Below, piece by piece: positions 8,540 to 17,867 of a stretch of DNA of 64,000 nt. Both the position numbers and the translations under genes were made by a program. The notes under the pieces were generated by a model, which was not told the DNA's origin, did no database searches, and saw nothing but the letters and a program-made list of their open reading frames with translations. Source of the DNA: Acinetobacter tjernbergiae DSM 14971 = CIP 107465 (lineage in GTDB: Bacteria > Pseudomonadota > Gammaproteobacteria > Pseudomonadales > Moraxellaceae); contig NZ_KB894373.1 in the NCBI RefSeq assembly GCF_000374425.1, positions 18,099-82,098 on the forward strand, written 5' to 3'. Each line of letters opens with the position of its first letter. Position 1 is the stretch's first letter.

Positions 8540-9156
8540 GTGTGACATGAGGTTGTTTGAGTAATTGTTCCAACGAGGAAACTTGTTGAGGAACCTGATG
8601 TTCCGTCATCAGTAGCCTACTGGCACATGCAGGATTGGTAACGATTCTGTGTGAAACTGCTGGGACAATGTAGCTGGGCTTAAAGCCCATATCGATGCTG
8701 TGAAGCAAAGGTATGACCTGCGAGCATCAATGCGGGTACAGCGCTAGGCTAGATGGTATGACCAACATAAGTGAACTGCTGATAAACATCGTTAGGATTA
8801 ACAAGCCAAAGATGCTGATAGGCTTGAACCAAAAGGTATGCGACTGGTTATTCCTTTGAATTCTAGGAATACACGGACAATAAGGTCGCCGGTGGAAAGG
8901 CAGGGTCTAACCCATTTCGTTACTCAAATGAAACATGGTAAGCCCGTATCATTGCCTTAATTAGGGCAGGCAAACTGTAAAGGATGCTGTTGGTGGTGCG
9001 GGTAAAGGAATGTGGAGAAAGCGAATGCCACTCGGTAATGGAGAGGATAGGGATTGAGTGATTTAGCAATATTATCCCACGCGAAAGCGGGCAGACTTCC
9101 ACAAGGTCTTTCTTTACGAGAGAACTTTATTAACCTTCTAAAAGAGGGAATAGCAG

Positions 9157-10884
9157 ATGACTACGCAACAAATGATTTGCGCGGGTGCACCCTCACACCA
9201 AGTGATAGCATGGTCCAATATTAATTGGGCAAAATGTCATCAGGAAGTGCGAAGGCTCCAAGCGCGTATCGTAAAGGCAACACAGGAAAGGAAACATAAC
9301 AAGGTCAAAACTTTGCAATGGATTCTTACCCACTCGTTCAGTGGCAAAGCATTAGCCATTAAGCGAGTTACTGAAAATCAAGGCAAGCAAACCTCAGGGG
9401 TAGATGGTGTTATATGGTCTACTCCTGAATCCAAATCTCAAGCAATCCTGTCACTCAAGCGGCGAGGGTATCAGCCTAAGCCGCTTAGGCGTGTCTATAT
9501 TCCCAAAGCCAATGGGAAGAAAAGACCGCTTGGAATACCAACCATGCACGATAGAGCAATGCAGGCACTTTATCTACTTGCGCTTGAACCCGTGGCGGAA
9601 ACGACTGGGGATCATCGTTCATTTGGTTTTCGAACCAAGAGATCCACTGCGGATGCAATTGAACAATGCTTCATCGTATTGTCCAGAAAACATGGTGCTC
9701 AATGGGTACTCGAAGGTGATATCAAAGGTTGCTTTGATAATATCAGCCATAACTGGCTATTGAATCATATTCAAACGGATCGCATGATTTTGAAGAAATG
9801 GTTGAAAGCTGGTTATATGGAAGACAAACAACTTTTTCCAACTGAGGCAGGCACTCCACAAGGTGGGATTATTTCACCTACGTTGGCGAATCTTGTCTTA
9901 GATGGGTTGGAAGCTAAATTAGAGGCTGCTTTTAAACAAAAGCGGTACGCTAATAGAATCCAGACTCGTCTGAAGGTCAATTATGTACGTTATGCGGATG
10001 ATTTTATTGTAACAGGTTGCTCGAAAGAGTTGCTGGAACAAGAAGTCAAACCAATCATTGAGGACTTTATGAGAGAGCGTGGACTTATGCTTTCGCCAGA
10101 AAAGACCAAGATTACGCATATAGATGAAGGTTTCGATTTTCTAGGTCAAAACCTACGTAAGTACAATGGAAAACTATTGACTAAACCCTCCAAGGGAAAT
10201 GTGGCAACATTTCTGGAAAAGGTTCGTAAAGTCATCAAAGGGAATAAGACACTGGATCAAGAACATCTGATTTATAAACTTAACCCAATGATCCAAGGCT
10301 GGTCAAATTATCATAGGCACATCGTAGCGAAAGAAACATTTGCTCGCGTAGACCATGAGATTTGGTGTGCTTTATGGCAATGGGCACTTCGTCGCCATCC
10401 TCAAAAAGGAAAAGGCTGGGTTAGAAACCGTTATTTCCATACTGTGGATACTCGTAATTGGGTATTTGCAGAAGCGACAGGAGAACGATTTCCAGATGGA
10501 AACCCGATTCTGAAATCACTGAGGAAAATGGTTGATACTCCTATTCGAAGACACCATCCGATTAGATTAGAAGCTAATCCTTTTGATCCTACATGGAATG
10601 GGTATTTTGAGGAGCGTATGAATCTCAAAATGCAGCATTCGTTGAGAGGGAGGAAGCGGCTTAATTATATCTGGTCAAAACAGGATGGTTGTTGCCCAAT
10701 TTGTCGAAAACTGATTAACAATGAATCTGGGTGGAAGTTGCATCGCAAATCTTTACCCTTTCAAGGTCAGCAACACGGATTCACTGATACCATTATGGTG
10801 CATCCTCACTGCTCTAATCAGATCAATGCCTTAGATTTAAAAGTTGTGAAGCCGGTTCGCGAAAGTGGACTTAGGAAGGCTTGA
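9157..10884 (+). CDS. ltrA: Group II intron reverse transcriptase/maturase/HNH endonuclease (LtrA-type)
   Basis: 575 aa multifunctional intron protein for splicing and retrohoming. Residues about 60-330 are the RT domain with GIPTMHDRAMQ, the DIKGCFDNISH acidic motif and the active site YVRYADDFIV; about 350-460 is domain X/maturase (IQGWSNYHRHIV). The C-terminal HNH shows CPICRK, a central His and HPHCSNQ. It appears intact. The stop overlaps the first base pairs of domain V. Confidence 0.95.
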   Translation: MTTQQMICAGAPSHQVIAWSNINWAKCHQEVRRLQARIVKATQERKHNKVKTLQWILTHSFSGKALAIKRVTENQGKQTSGVDGVIWSTPESKSQAILSLKRRGYQPKPLRRVYIPKANGKKRPLGIPTMHDRAMQALYLLALEPVAETTGDHRSFGFRTKRSTADAIEQCFIVLSRKHGAQWVLEGDIKGCFDNISHNWLLNHIQTDRMILKKWLKAGYMEDKQLFPTEAGTPQGGIISPTLANLVLDGLEAKLEAAFKQKRYANRIQTRLKVNYVRYADDFIVTGCSKELLEQEVKPIIEDFMRERGLMLSPEKTKITHIDEGFDFLGQNLRKYNGKLLTKPSKGNVATFLEKVRKVIKGNKTLDQEHLIYKLNPMIQGWSNYHRHIVAKETFARVDHEIWCALWQWALRRHPQKGKGWVRNRYFHTVDTRNWVFAEATGERFPDGNPILKSLRKMVDTPIRRHHPIRLEANPFDPTWNGYFEERMNLKMQHSLRGRKRLNYIWSKQDGCCPICRKLINNESGWKLHRKSLPFQGQQHGFTDTIMVHPHCSNQINALDLKVVKPVRESGLRKA

Positions 10885-10917
10885 GCCGTATGCGGGGAAA
10901 CTCGCACGTACGGTTCT
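10883..10917 (+). ncRNA. Group II intron domain V
   Basis: GAGCCGTATGCGGGGAAACT followed by CGCACGTACGGTTCT folds into the invariant domain V hairpin with a GAAA tetraloop and internal bulge. It immediately precedes the domain VI helix and the 3' splice site. Confidence 0.9.
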
Positions 10918-10957
10918 TAGGGGGGAATGGTGTAGTAATACAGTGTTCCTACCCGAC

Positions 10958-11710
10958 TATCGTGATCTGACCGAACAATCAGGCTTTGAACTGGAAACCG
11001 CAGGCGTATTGAAAGGTGGCAAGAAATTCTGGGCATTGGCACGGACAGGACAAAGCACCACTCTCAAAGGTAAGGATGTCAGCAATGGCTATATTCTTCT
11101 CGCAACAGCATGTGATGGCACACTGGCAACCACAGCACAATTTACCTCTATCCGTGTGGTGTGTAATAACACTTTGGCGATTGCCTTACGTAATGGCAGT
11201 ACCAGTGCAGGCGTAGTGAAAGTTCCACACAGTACCCGATTTGATGCGGAAAAGGTCAAACAGCAACTGGGTATTTCCGTTCGTGCATGGGATGAGCATA
11301 TGTATGAAATGAAACAACTGAGTCAGCGTAAAGTCACCCAGCAGGAAGCGGCAGCCTATTTTGATGCGGTATTTAACAATACCAGTCTCAGCATTGCTGA
11401 ACAGGATGACAGCATTATCCAGTTCTACCGTAATGTGGCAAATGAAGCCCAAAACGCTGCGACCAATAAAACTGAACCGAATGGACGAGCCATGTCGAAA
11501 GTCATGGATATGTTTAATGGTCAGGGACGGGGTGCAGAACTCAGTTCAGCCAAAGGTACAGCCTATGGTTTACTGTGTAGCATCACTGAGTTTGTTGATC
11601 ACGAACGTCGAGCCATGAGTACCGATCACCGACTGGATTCAGCATGGTTTGGTACAGGTGCAGCCATGAAACAGCGAGGACTGGAACAGGCACTCAGAAT
11701 GGTGGTCTAA
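10958..11710 (+). CDS. DUF932 protein, 3' exon
   Basis: Codons 97 to the stop of the split DUF932 gene (starts TAT CGT GAT CTG). It encodes YRDLTEQSGFELETAGVLKG, the Cys/Asn-rich central part and the C-terminal RAMSTDHRLDSAWFGTGAAM segment. It is very similar to the copies at 39670 and 62845, so the gene is only interrupted, not decayed; expression should depend on intron splicing. The open frame that continues upstream to 10865 is intron sequence. Confidence 0.85.
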   Translation, partial: YRDLTEQSGFELETAGVLKGGKKFWALARTGQSTTLKGKDVSNGYILLATACDGTLATTAQFTSIRVVCNNTLAIALRNGSTSAGVVKVPHSTRFDAEKVKQQLGISVRAWDEHMYEMKQLSQRKVTQQEAAAYFDAVFNNTSLSIAEQDDSIIQFYRNVANEAQNAATNKTEPNGRAMSKVMDMFNGQGRGAELSSAKGTAYGLLCSITEFVDHERRAMSTDHRLDSAWFGTGAAMKQRGLEQALRMVV

Positions 11711-11800
11711 CTTTGGCTGGATTTAGAACCAGTCAAATTAGCCTAAGGAATATACCGATTGCTTAAATCCTTTGTTTCCCTCTACCCAAAACTCCCTTTT

Positions 11801-11828
11801 GCCACATCGCCCTGATGTGGCTTTTTTT
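11801..11828 (+). terminator. Intrinsic terminator between DUF932 and YqaJ genes (island A)
   Basis: GCCACATC-GCCCT-GATGTGGC then seven T. It stands 39 nt before the YqaJ-type start; equivalent hairpins precede module genes in islands B and C. Confidence 0.85.
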
Positions 11829-11866
11829 ATGCCGCAATTTTAATTTTTACAGACATGGAGTATCTA

Positions 11867-12934
11867 ATGAACCATATTGTTGAACCACAAACCAGTAAAT
11901 CCACAGCCTCAGCATATTTAGCATCACTCCCACAATCTGCTAAACCACACCGTTCCCATGCCAAACGTCTTGCTAAAACCAAAGGTATGAGCCGTGAACA
12001 ATGGCTACAAGTCAGAAAACAGGGGATTGGCAGTAGTGATGCCGCAGCAGCCTGTGGGCTTAATCCCCACATGAGTATGCTGGAACTATGGATGATTAAA
12101 ACAGGTCGGATGCAGACACAGCCTGATCAACCCACCCAAAACAGTTATTCACCCTTATATTGGGGCAATCAGCTTGAACCTCTGATTGCCAATTATTACC
12201 AGCACAAGACAGGTCATAAAGTGCGTAAGGTCAATGCAGTGTTACAGCATCCTGATCCTGACAAACACTTTATGTTAGCCAATTTGGACTATGCCGTTGT
12301 GGGCTGTGATGAAGTGCAGGTATTGGAATGTAAATCTGTCGGTGAATGGGGAACCAAACTCTGGCGTGATGGTGTGCCTTTATACGTGATTATTCAGGTA
12401 CAGCATCAACTGGCAGTCACAGGCAAACAGGCAGCGCATATCTGTGTCTTGATCTGTGGACATGAAGCCAAGATTTTTAAGGTTGAACGCAATGAAATTG
12501 TGATTGACCAAATCATGACTTCTGAACGGATATTCTGGAACTGTGTTGAAAATGACATACCACCGAGTGTTGATGCCAGTGAATCAGCCGCCAAAGCCCT
12601 GCAACTGCTTTACCCCCAACATACACCTTTGCAGAGTGTTGATTTCTCTATGTTAGAGGGAGTCGATCAACTGTTTACCGACCTACTGCATGAGGAAAAA
12701 CAACTCACCGACCATCAAACCAAGTATGACTATCTCAAGCATCGGATTCAGGCATTAATGAAAGATGCCGAAAAAGCCATATTTACTCAAGGCAGTGTGA
12801 CATGGAAGAAGTCCAAAGACAGTGTGGTGCTGGATCAAAAGGCATTGTTACAGGCACAGCCTGAGCTATTGCAACAGTACCCACAATCCCGTCAGGGTAG
12901 CAGACGATTTAATGTTTATTCTGCAACGGCATAA
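11867..12934 (+). CDS. YqaJ-type viral recombinase/exonuclease (module gene 3, island A)
   Basis: 355 aa member of the YqaJ/lambda-exonuclease fold (PD-(D/E)XK). Visible: RKQGIGSSDAAAACGLNP near residue 50, the LANLDYAV aspartate, VLECKSVGEW with the E-x-K pair and the QVQHQLAVTG helix that closes the active site. The C-terminal third is a helical extension. It probably resects double-stranded DNA for annealing-type recombination or element replication. The start at 11867 is set by GGAG at 11857-11860; an ATG at 11855 overlaps that site. Paralogue at 40872. Confidence 0.85.
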   Translation: MNHIVEPQTSKSTASAYLASLPQSAKPHRSHAKRLAKTKGMSREQWLQVRKQGIGSSDAAAACGLNPHMSMLELWMIKTGRMQTQPDQPTQNSYSPLYWGNQLEPLIANYYQHKTGHKVRKVNAVLQHPDPDKHFMLANLDYAVVGCDEVQVLECKSVGEWGTKLWRDGVPLYVIIQVQHQLAVTGKQAAHICVLICGHEAKIFKVERNEIVIDQIMTSERIFWNCVENDIPPSVDASESAAKALQLLYPQHTPLQSVDFSMLEGVDQLFTDLLHEEKQLTDHQTKYDYLKHRIQALMKDAEKAIFTQGSVTWKKSKDSVVLDQKALLQAQPELLQQYPQSRQGSRRFNVYSATA

Positions 12935-13008
12935 ACCACCTGTCTTGATCTGCTTCTACCACATCAATCTATTTTTCATTCCCTAAATTTGTAATAAGGA
13001 CAATCACC

Positions 13009-13908
13009 ATGATTAAAGGTCTCGCAATTACACCACCCGTTTTAGGACGTATCAGTATTGGCAAAATTGTCGAAAAGAATGGCAAACGACTCCCTGAAAA
13101 AGATGACCAGTTTACCATTACCAGCCAAATCCAAAACAAGGATGGATGGGTGAAACATCCACTGGATGAGCAACTACGTGCCAAAGCACCTAATCAAAAC
13201 CAAAAGCTGAGAAGCATTCCAGTTCGTATGATTTTTAATGATCCTGAGTTGAACCTACGGGCAGAGTACAGCTTATTTGACCGACAAACAGGGCGTTTAA
13301 TCTGCTCAGGCAATGGAGAAACTTGTCAGCGACTCGGACAAAACGGTATTGAACAACATCCATGTCCATCACCTGATTTATGTCCATTGGCGCAAGGTGG
13401 ACTGTGTAAACCCTACGGACGGCTGTATGTGAATCTAGATGAATCGGATGAGTTTGGCACATTCATCTTTAGAACCACAGGCTTTAATAGCATTCGTACC
13501 TTGGCAGCACGGCTTCGTTACTATCATGCGGCATCGGGTGACTTGCTTTCATGTTTACCATTGCAACTAACGCTAAGAGGAAAGAGTACCACTCAAAGCT
13601 ACCGTACCCCGATCTATTACGTGGATTTAACTTTACGTGATGGTGTGAATTTGCAGGAGGCAATTACGTCAGCCAAACAGATCGATGAACAGAGCAAGGC
13701 AGCAGGGTTTTATCAGGAGGCTTTGGATCATGTGGCACGACAAGGTTATGGCAATGCCAGCTTTGAGGTGGGAGGTGAGGAGGGGCTGGATATTGTTGAG
13801 GAGTTTTATAATTCAAATGAGAAAGAGGAGCCTCACCAATGTGGTGCTTTATTGGGTGTAACGACAATGGGACAAGAGTTAGCTCGTAGTGTTAAAGCAC
13901 TAAATTAA
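13009..13908 (+). CDS. Gp3/recombination-directionality-factor-like protein (module gene 4, island A)
   Basis: 299 aa, nearly identical to 42146-43045. It begins MIKGLAITPPVLGRISIGKI and has the KDDQFTITS segment, a Cys cluster (CSGNGETCQR, then CPSPDLCPLAQGGLCKPYG) that probably binds a metal, and DFRTT-like core residues. Databases often call such proteins 'hydrolase or metal-binding'; the N-terminal pattern resembles phage phiC31 Gp3-like directionality factors (from memory, inference). Its adjacency to a YqaJ nuclease could also suit a single-strand annealing or DNA-metabolism role. Confidence 0.6.
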   Translation: MIKGLAITPPVLGRISIGKIVEKNGKRLPEKDDQFTITSQIQNKDGWVKHPLDEQLRAKAPNQNQKLRSIPVRMIFNDPELNLRAEYSLFDRQTGRLICSGNGETCQRLGQNGIEQHPCPSPDLCPLAQGGLCKPYGRLYVNLDESDEFGTFIFRTTGFNSIRTLAARLRYYHAASGDLLSCLPLQLTLRGKSTTQSYRTPIYYVDLTLRDGVNLQEAITSAKQIDEQSKAAGFYQEALDHVARQGYGNASFEVGGEEGLDIVEEFYNSNEKEEPHQCGALLGVTTMGQELARSVKALN

Positions 13909-13910
13909 TA

Positions 13911-13938
13911 GCTAAGGGAACTTTTAGGTTCCCTTAGC
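13911..13938. terminator. Bidirectional hairpin between the module and cadR
   Basis: GCTAAGGGAAC-TTTTAG-GTTCCCTTAGC, 11-bp perfect stem in the 37-bp gap between convergent genes. Confidence 0.75.
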
Positions 13939-13945
13939 AACTAGC

Positions 13946-14350
13946 TCAAGCTAAATTTTTTAATACGCCACATTTATCAGCAGTACATAAACCGTCACAG
14001 GTTTTCCGAATTTCTAACAACTGCTCGATGAGTTTCTGTTGGTTTTTAATACTATCTTGTACATCTCTAATATGAGAATCAATAAGTTCGTTTACTTCAG
14101 AACAATTTTGGGCAGGCGTATCTTTATAAGTTAATAATTTCTTGATTTCACTAAGATTCATGTTCAATGTTCGACAATTGACAATAAATTTTAATCTATC
14201 AATATAGTTTTCAGAATACAGTCGATAGTTACCCTGATTTCTTTCGGGTGGTGGGATTAAACCTTCTTTTTCATAGAACCTGATTGTTAATACTGAACAA
14301 GAGGTTTTCTCAGATAACTCACCTATTTTTAAGAACATGGTAATCAACAA
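13946..14350 (-). CDS. cadR: Cd(II)/Pb(II)-responsive MerR-family regulator (CadR/PbrR type)
   Basis: 134 aa. N-terminal MerR winged helix (FLKIGELSEKTSCSVLTIRF YEKEGLI), a dimerisation helix, and a C-terminal cysteine loop (RKTCDGLCTADKCGVL) with a further Cys near residue 82, the CadR/PbrR metal site. The start may be the internal ATG four codons on (FLKIGEL). Divergent from the CDF-feoAB operon, whose MerR-type promoter lies in between. Confidence 0.88.
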   Translation of the reverse strand: MLITMFLKIGELSEKTSCSVLTIRFYEKEGLIPPPERNQGNYRLYSENYIDRLKFIVNCRTLNMNLSEIKKLLTYKDTPAQNCSEVNELIDSHIRDVQDSIKNQQKLIEQLLEIRKTCDGLCTADKCGVLKNLA

Positions 14351-14358
14351 AAACTAGC

Positions 14359-14391
14359 TTGACTCTATAGTAGCTATAGGGATTTTAATAT
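14359..14391 (+). promoter_or_regulatory. MerR-type operator-promoter for the CDF-feoAB-lspA operon
   Basis: -35 TTGACT (14359-14364), 20-bp over-long spacer containing the dyad CTATAGTAGCTATAG, then -10 TTAATA (14385-14390). Long spacer with a central dyad is the hallmark of promoters twisted into activity by MerR-family proteins. Confidence 0.85.
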
Positions 14392-14406
14392 GCAATAAGT
14401 AAAGAT

Positions 14407-15720
14407 ATGACTATAGGCACATCAATGAGTGGTTGCGGTTGTAATAAAGAAAGTTCTTGCGACGATACCAAGCAAAAACAAAATGAATCAGAAACAGATT
14501 CTTGTAAAGGTAAAGATTCAGCTACTGAAGTAAGTAAAAGCTCTTGTTGTGGTAATGAGTTACAGCAAGGAGCTAACTCTGATGAAAAAGATACTTGCGG
14601 TAGTAACCAGCCGTGTTCTACGCAGTCGAATTCATGTTGTGGTTCGGATTCGATAACTTCACCTGAAACGATTCGGGGGAGTGAAGATACAGCGACTTTC
14701 ATCAGTGACTATAACATCCCGAAAATGGATTGCTCCGCAGAGGAACAAATGGTTCGGATGACTTTATCTTCATTAGTAGATGTTAAGAGGCTGGTATTTG
14801 ATTTGCCAAACCGAAACCTAAAAGTTCTGCATAATGGTGAAAATAATGAAATCACTGCAAAACTTGAAGCTCTTGGATTTGGAGCAAAATTAAATAAAAC
14901 TGAAGCTTATGAAAATAAAGAGCACACACAAGAAGCCAGTACTTTTCTGATTCCAAAGATGGATTGTTCGGCAGAAGAGCAAATGGTCAGAATGGCTCTT
15001 TCTCCCTTGCATGAAGTTAAAGGTTTATCATTTGATTTGGCACAAAGACAGTTAGTTGTTTTCCATACAAATGGGATTAATGAAATTACCACAAAACTTG
15101 AAGCCCTCGGTTTTGGTGCAAAGCTTGTGGAAACAGTAAAAGCCACTGGGGAATTGCCTGAAACGCCAGATCCGACTAAGCAGGCGAAAGTCCTAAAATT
15201 ATTACTAGCGATTAATGGTGTTCTTTTTTTTATTGAGTTCATAAGTGGCATCATTGCTGCATCGACGGGGCTTATTGCGGATTCTCTTGATATGTTTGCA
15301 GATGCTGCCGTTTACAGTATAGCACTTTATGCGGTAGGGAAAGCAGCTAAATACCAATTAAAAGCAGCTCATTTTGCAGGATGGATTCAACTTTTATTAG
15401 CTTTGATCGTTATTATTGATGTTGTCAGACGTTTCATGTTCGGTAGTGAACCAGAGTCAGATTTGATGATCATTATTGGCTTTTTAGCACTTATTGCCAA
15501 TGTGACGTGCTTGTATCTCATTTCTGGGCATAAAGATGGTGGAGCCCATATGAAAGCGAGTTGGATCTTCTCTGCTAATGACGTGATAGTAAATATGGGA
15601 GTAATTTTAGCAGGTGTACTGGTTGCATGGACGGGCTCAGCTTATCCAGATTTGATTATTGGTATTCTTGTTTCATTATTTGTGCTGAATGGCGCTCGAA
15701 AAATTTTGGCGTTGAAATAA
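14407..15720 (+). CDS. Cation diffusion facilitator with Cys-rich N-terminus and two HMA-like repeats
   Basis: 437 aa inner-membrane efflux protein. Residues 1-85 are rich in Cys (CGCNKESSC, SCCGNE, SCCGSD). Two tandem repeats follow, each beginning (I)PKMDCSAEEQMVRM and ending KLEALGFGAKL, as metal-binding HMA-like modules with one Cys. From about 255 there are six hydrophobic segments of a CDF transporter with the conserved Asp in ADSLDMFADAAVY and SANDVIVNMGV. First gene of the CadR-controlled operon; likely exports Cd/Zn/Pb. Confidence 0.88.
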   Translation: MTIGTSMSGCGCNKESSCDDTKQKQNESETDSCKGKDSATEVSKSSCCGNELQQGANSDEKDTCGSNQPCSTQSNSCCGSDSITSPETIRGSEDTATFISDYNIPKMDCSAEEQMVRMTLSSLVDVKRLVFDLPNRNLKVLHNGENNEITAKLEALGFGAKLNKTEAYENKEHTQEASTFLIPKMDCSAEEQMVRMALSPLHEVKGLSFDLAQRQLVVFHTNGINEITTKLEALGFGAKLVETVKATGELPETPDPTKQAKVLKLLLAINGVLFFIEFISGIIAASTGLIADSLDMFADAAVYSIALYAVGKAAKYQLKAAHFAGWIQLLLALIVIIDVVRRFMFGSEPESDLMIIIGFLALIANVTCLYLISGHKDGGAHMKASWIFSANDVIVNMGVILAGVLVAWTGSAYPDLIIGILVSLFVLNGARKILALK

Positions 15721-15730
15721 GGTACAGACA

Positions 15731-15988
15731 ATGAATTTATTTCAAGTAAAGCAAGATCAGACTGTAAAAATCATTGATCTTAAAAAGGGTGAACAGTATC
15801 AAGATAAAAATGATCCTGTTCTGGAGCGTTTAGAACTGCTGGGCTTTAGAGTAGGTGAAACCTTACAAGTGCTTGCGAAAGGGCTTTTTGGTGGTGATCC
15901 TGTGTTGGTTCAAATCGAAACCTCACGTTTCGCCTTAAGAAAAAATGAAGCAGAACGAATTTTTGTAGAGATTACCAATGGACACTAA
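15731..15988 (+). CDS. feoA: FeoA-domain protein
   Basis: 85 aa SH3-like cytosolic partner of FeoB. It shows the LERLELLGFRVGETLQVLAK core and the RFALRKNEAERIFV strand typical of FeoA. 10 nt after the CDF gene and overlapping feoB by 11 nt, so translation is probably coupled. Its presence in a heavy-metal operon is unusual compared with iron-regulated feoAB. Confidence 0.88.
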   Translation: MNLFQVKQDQTVKIIDLKKGEQYQDKNDPVLERLELLGFRVGETLQVLAKGLFGGDPVLVQIETSRFALRKNEAERIFVEITNGH

Positions 15989-17816
15989 AAATATTGCACT
16001 TGTTGGTAATCCTAATTGCGGGAAAACATCACTTTTTAACACCCTCACAGGGACTCGTCAAAAAGTTGCAAATTATGCTGGGGTAACAGTTGAACGTAAG
16101 GAAGGTTTTTTTAAACTACCTTCTGGTGATACCGTTCGAGTATTGGATTTGCCTGGGACTTATAGTTTAAAACCGAGCAGTTTAGATGAGGAGGTCACTA
16201 GAGCAGTATGCTTTGGTGAATTAAAAGGCGAAGTCATACCTGATATTTTTGTATGTGTTGTCGATGCTACGAATCTTCATCTTCATTTAAGTCTTGTACT
16301 TGAAGTCAGAGCTTTGAACAGACCAATGTTACTTGTTCTTAACATGATGGATGAGGTTAGAAAGCGTGGGATTGCAATTGATACAACGAAGCTATCTCAG
16401 CTTTTAGGTATTCCTGTTGTTGAGTCAGTAGCTGTAAAAACAAAAGGCATTCAGGGACTATTGACCCAATTGGATCAAAAGAATTTGTTTGTTGCCCCTT
16501 ATCATTCTGATCTGAGTCACTTTGACCAAATCAAATATATTACAAAACAAGTCATCTTGAAAAATGATAATGGTGATAAACGAACGGCTTTCTTGGACAA
16601 AATATTCTTACATCCAGTTTTTGGATTATTAATATTGACCTTTACCATGTTTGTAATGTTTCAGGCAGTCTTTATTTGGGCTCAACCATTAATTTCCTTT
16701 GTTGAGGATTCGATTACATGGTTTAGTGGTGTTATTGGACCTTTAATTTCGCACCCACTTCTAAGAAGTTTGATTGTTGATGGTGTGATTGCGGGTGCAG
16801 GTAGTGTCCTTGCCTATATGCCTCAAATTCTTATTTTATTTTTCTTTATTTTAGTTTTAGAGGAATCAGGTTACTTACCTAGAGCTGCTTTTTTATTGGA
16901 TAAACTGATGTCTAAAGCAGGTTTAAGTGGGCGTTCATTTATTCCACTGCTTTCAAGCTTTGCTTGTGCCATCCCAGGAATTATGGCAACACGAAGTATC
17001 AGTTCAGAAAGAGATCGTTTAGCAACGATTATGATTGCACCTTTAATGACGTGTTCTGCACGATTACCTGTATATGCTTTGCTGATCGCTGCATTCATTC
17101 CAAACAAGTTGGTTTATGGGTGGCTCAGTTTACAAGGTCTAGTTCTATTCGGGCTTTACATGTCAGGAATTGTATCCGCTTTATTGGTTTCTTTATTCCT
17201 GAAATTAGTCAGAAAAGATAAAACTGAAAGTATTTTCATTTTTGAATTACCTACATACCGTATTCCAGATGTTCGAAATGTAGCTTTGGGGCTTTATGAT
17301 AGAGCAACTATATTCTTAAAAAGAGTTGGTGGAATTATTGTCGCGCTGTCTATTTTATTATGGTTCTTGGTAACGTTCCCATTACCACCCGATAACCCAA
17401 CAATGCCACCAATCAATTACAGTATAGCTGGACAGTTAGGGCATTTGATTCATCCAATATTTGCTCCGATTGGATTTACTTGGGAAATTTGCATTGCTTT
17501 GATTCCTGCAATGGCAGCTCGTGAAGTGATTATTGCTGCATTAGGCGTGATTTATGCAATGTCTGGCGATGAGGATGCAGTTACCCAAACTCTATTATCT
17601 CAAATATCAGGTCCTGATGGATGGGGATTAGCAACAGGTATGTCATTGTTGGTTTGGTTTATTTTTGCCCCACATTGTTTAGCAACACTAGCGACTATTC
17701 GAAGAGAAACAGGAAGTTGGAAACAACCAACCATAATGGCTGTTTATCTCTTTTCGTTGGCTTATCTATTCGCTTTTATCACTTATCAAGTTGTTAGTCG
17801 TTTAACGGTTAATTAA
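15978..17816 (+). CDS. feoB: FeoB-type metal transporter GTPase
   Basis: 612 aa, shorter than the E. coli FeoB (about 770). N-terminal G domain: G1 GNPNCGKTSLFN, G3 DLPGTY, G4 NMMD. Membrane part from about 205 with two gate repeats (SFACAIPGIMATR and APLMTCSARLPVY). In feoB of iron-uptake systems it imports Fe(II); in this CadR operon its substrate may differ (inference). Probably with FeoA. Confidence 0.9.
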   Translation: MDTKNIALVGNPNCGKTSLFNTLTGTRQKVANYAGVTVERKEGFFKLPSGDTVRVLDLPGTYSLKPSSLDEEVTRAVCFGELKGEVIPDIFVCVVDATNLHLHLSLVLEVRALNRPMLLVLNMMDEVRKRGIAIDTTKLSQLLGIPVVESVAVKTKGIQGLLTQLDQKNLFVAPYHSDLSHFDQIKYITKQVILKNDNGDKRTAFLDKIFLHPVFGLLILTFTMFVMFQAVFIWAQPLISFVEDSITWFSGVIGPLISHPLLRSLIVDGVIAGAGSVLAYMPQILILFFFILVLEESGYLPRAAFLLDKLMSKAGLSGRSFIPLLSSFACAIPGIMATRSISSERDRLATIMIAPLMTCSARLPVYALLIAAFIPNKLVYGWLSLQGLVLFGLYMSGIVSALLVSLFLKLVRKDKTESIFIFELPTYRIPDVRNVALGLYDRATIFLKRVGGIIVALSILLWFLVTFPLPPDNPTMPPINYSIAGQLGHLIHPIFAPIGFTWEICIALIPAMAAREVIIAALGVIYAMSGDEDAVTQTLLSQISGPDGWGLATGMSLLVWFIFAPHCLATLATIRRETGSWKQPTIMAVYLFSLAYLFAFITYQVVSRLTVN

Positions 17817-17867
17817 AGATGAGTCTGACTGATATCACGTCAAAAATCGTGGCGAAGCGAGAGAAAT

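Larger units (their letters stand above)
8540..10957 (+). mobile_element. Group II intron with reverse transcriptase/maturase
   Basis: 2418 bp inserted in the DUF932 gene. The 5' boundary GTGTGACATGAGG fits the GUGYG consensus, domain IV holds an RT-maturase ORF, domain V is recognisable at 10883-10917, and domain VI ends in ...CTACCCGAC. Removing 8540-10957 restores an uninterrupted 346-codon reading frame matching the two intact paralogues, which fixes both junctions. The 617 bp between 8540 and 9156 are ribozyme domains I-III. Confidence 0.93.

Noticed and set aside
8540..9156. Apparent coding in antisense frames (8493-8708, 8920-9102)
   Set aside because: This is the structured ribozyme part of the group II intron.
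10865..10957. N-terminal extension of the DUF932 3' exon frame
   Set aside because: These bases are intron domains V and VI; the frame is open only by chance.
14385..14702. Minus-strand open frame opposite the CDF N-terminus
   Set aside because: Shadow of the Cys-rich coding region; it also overlaps the MerR-type promoter.
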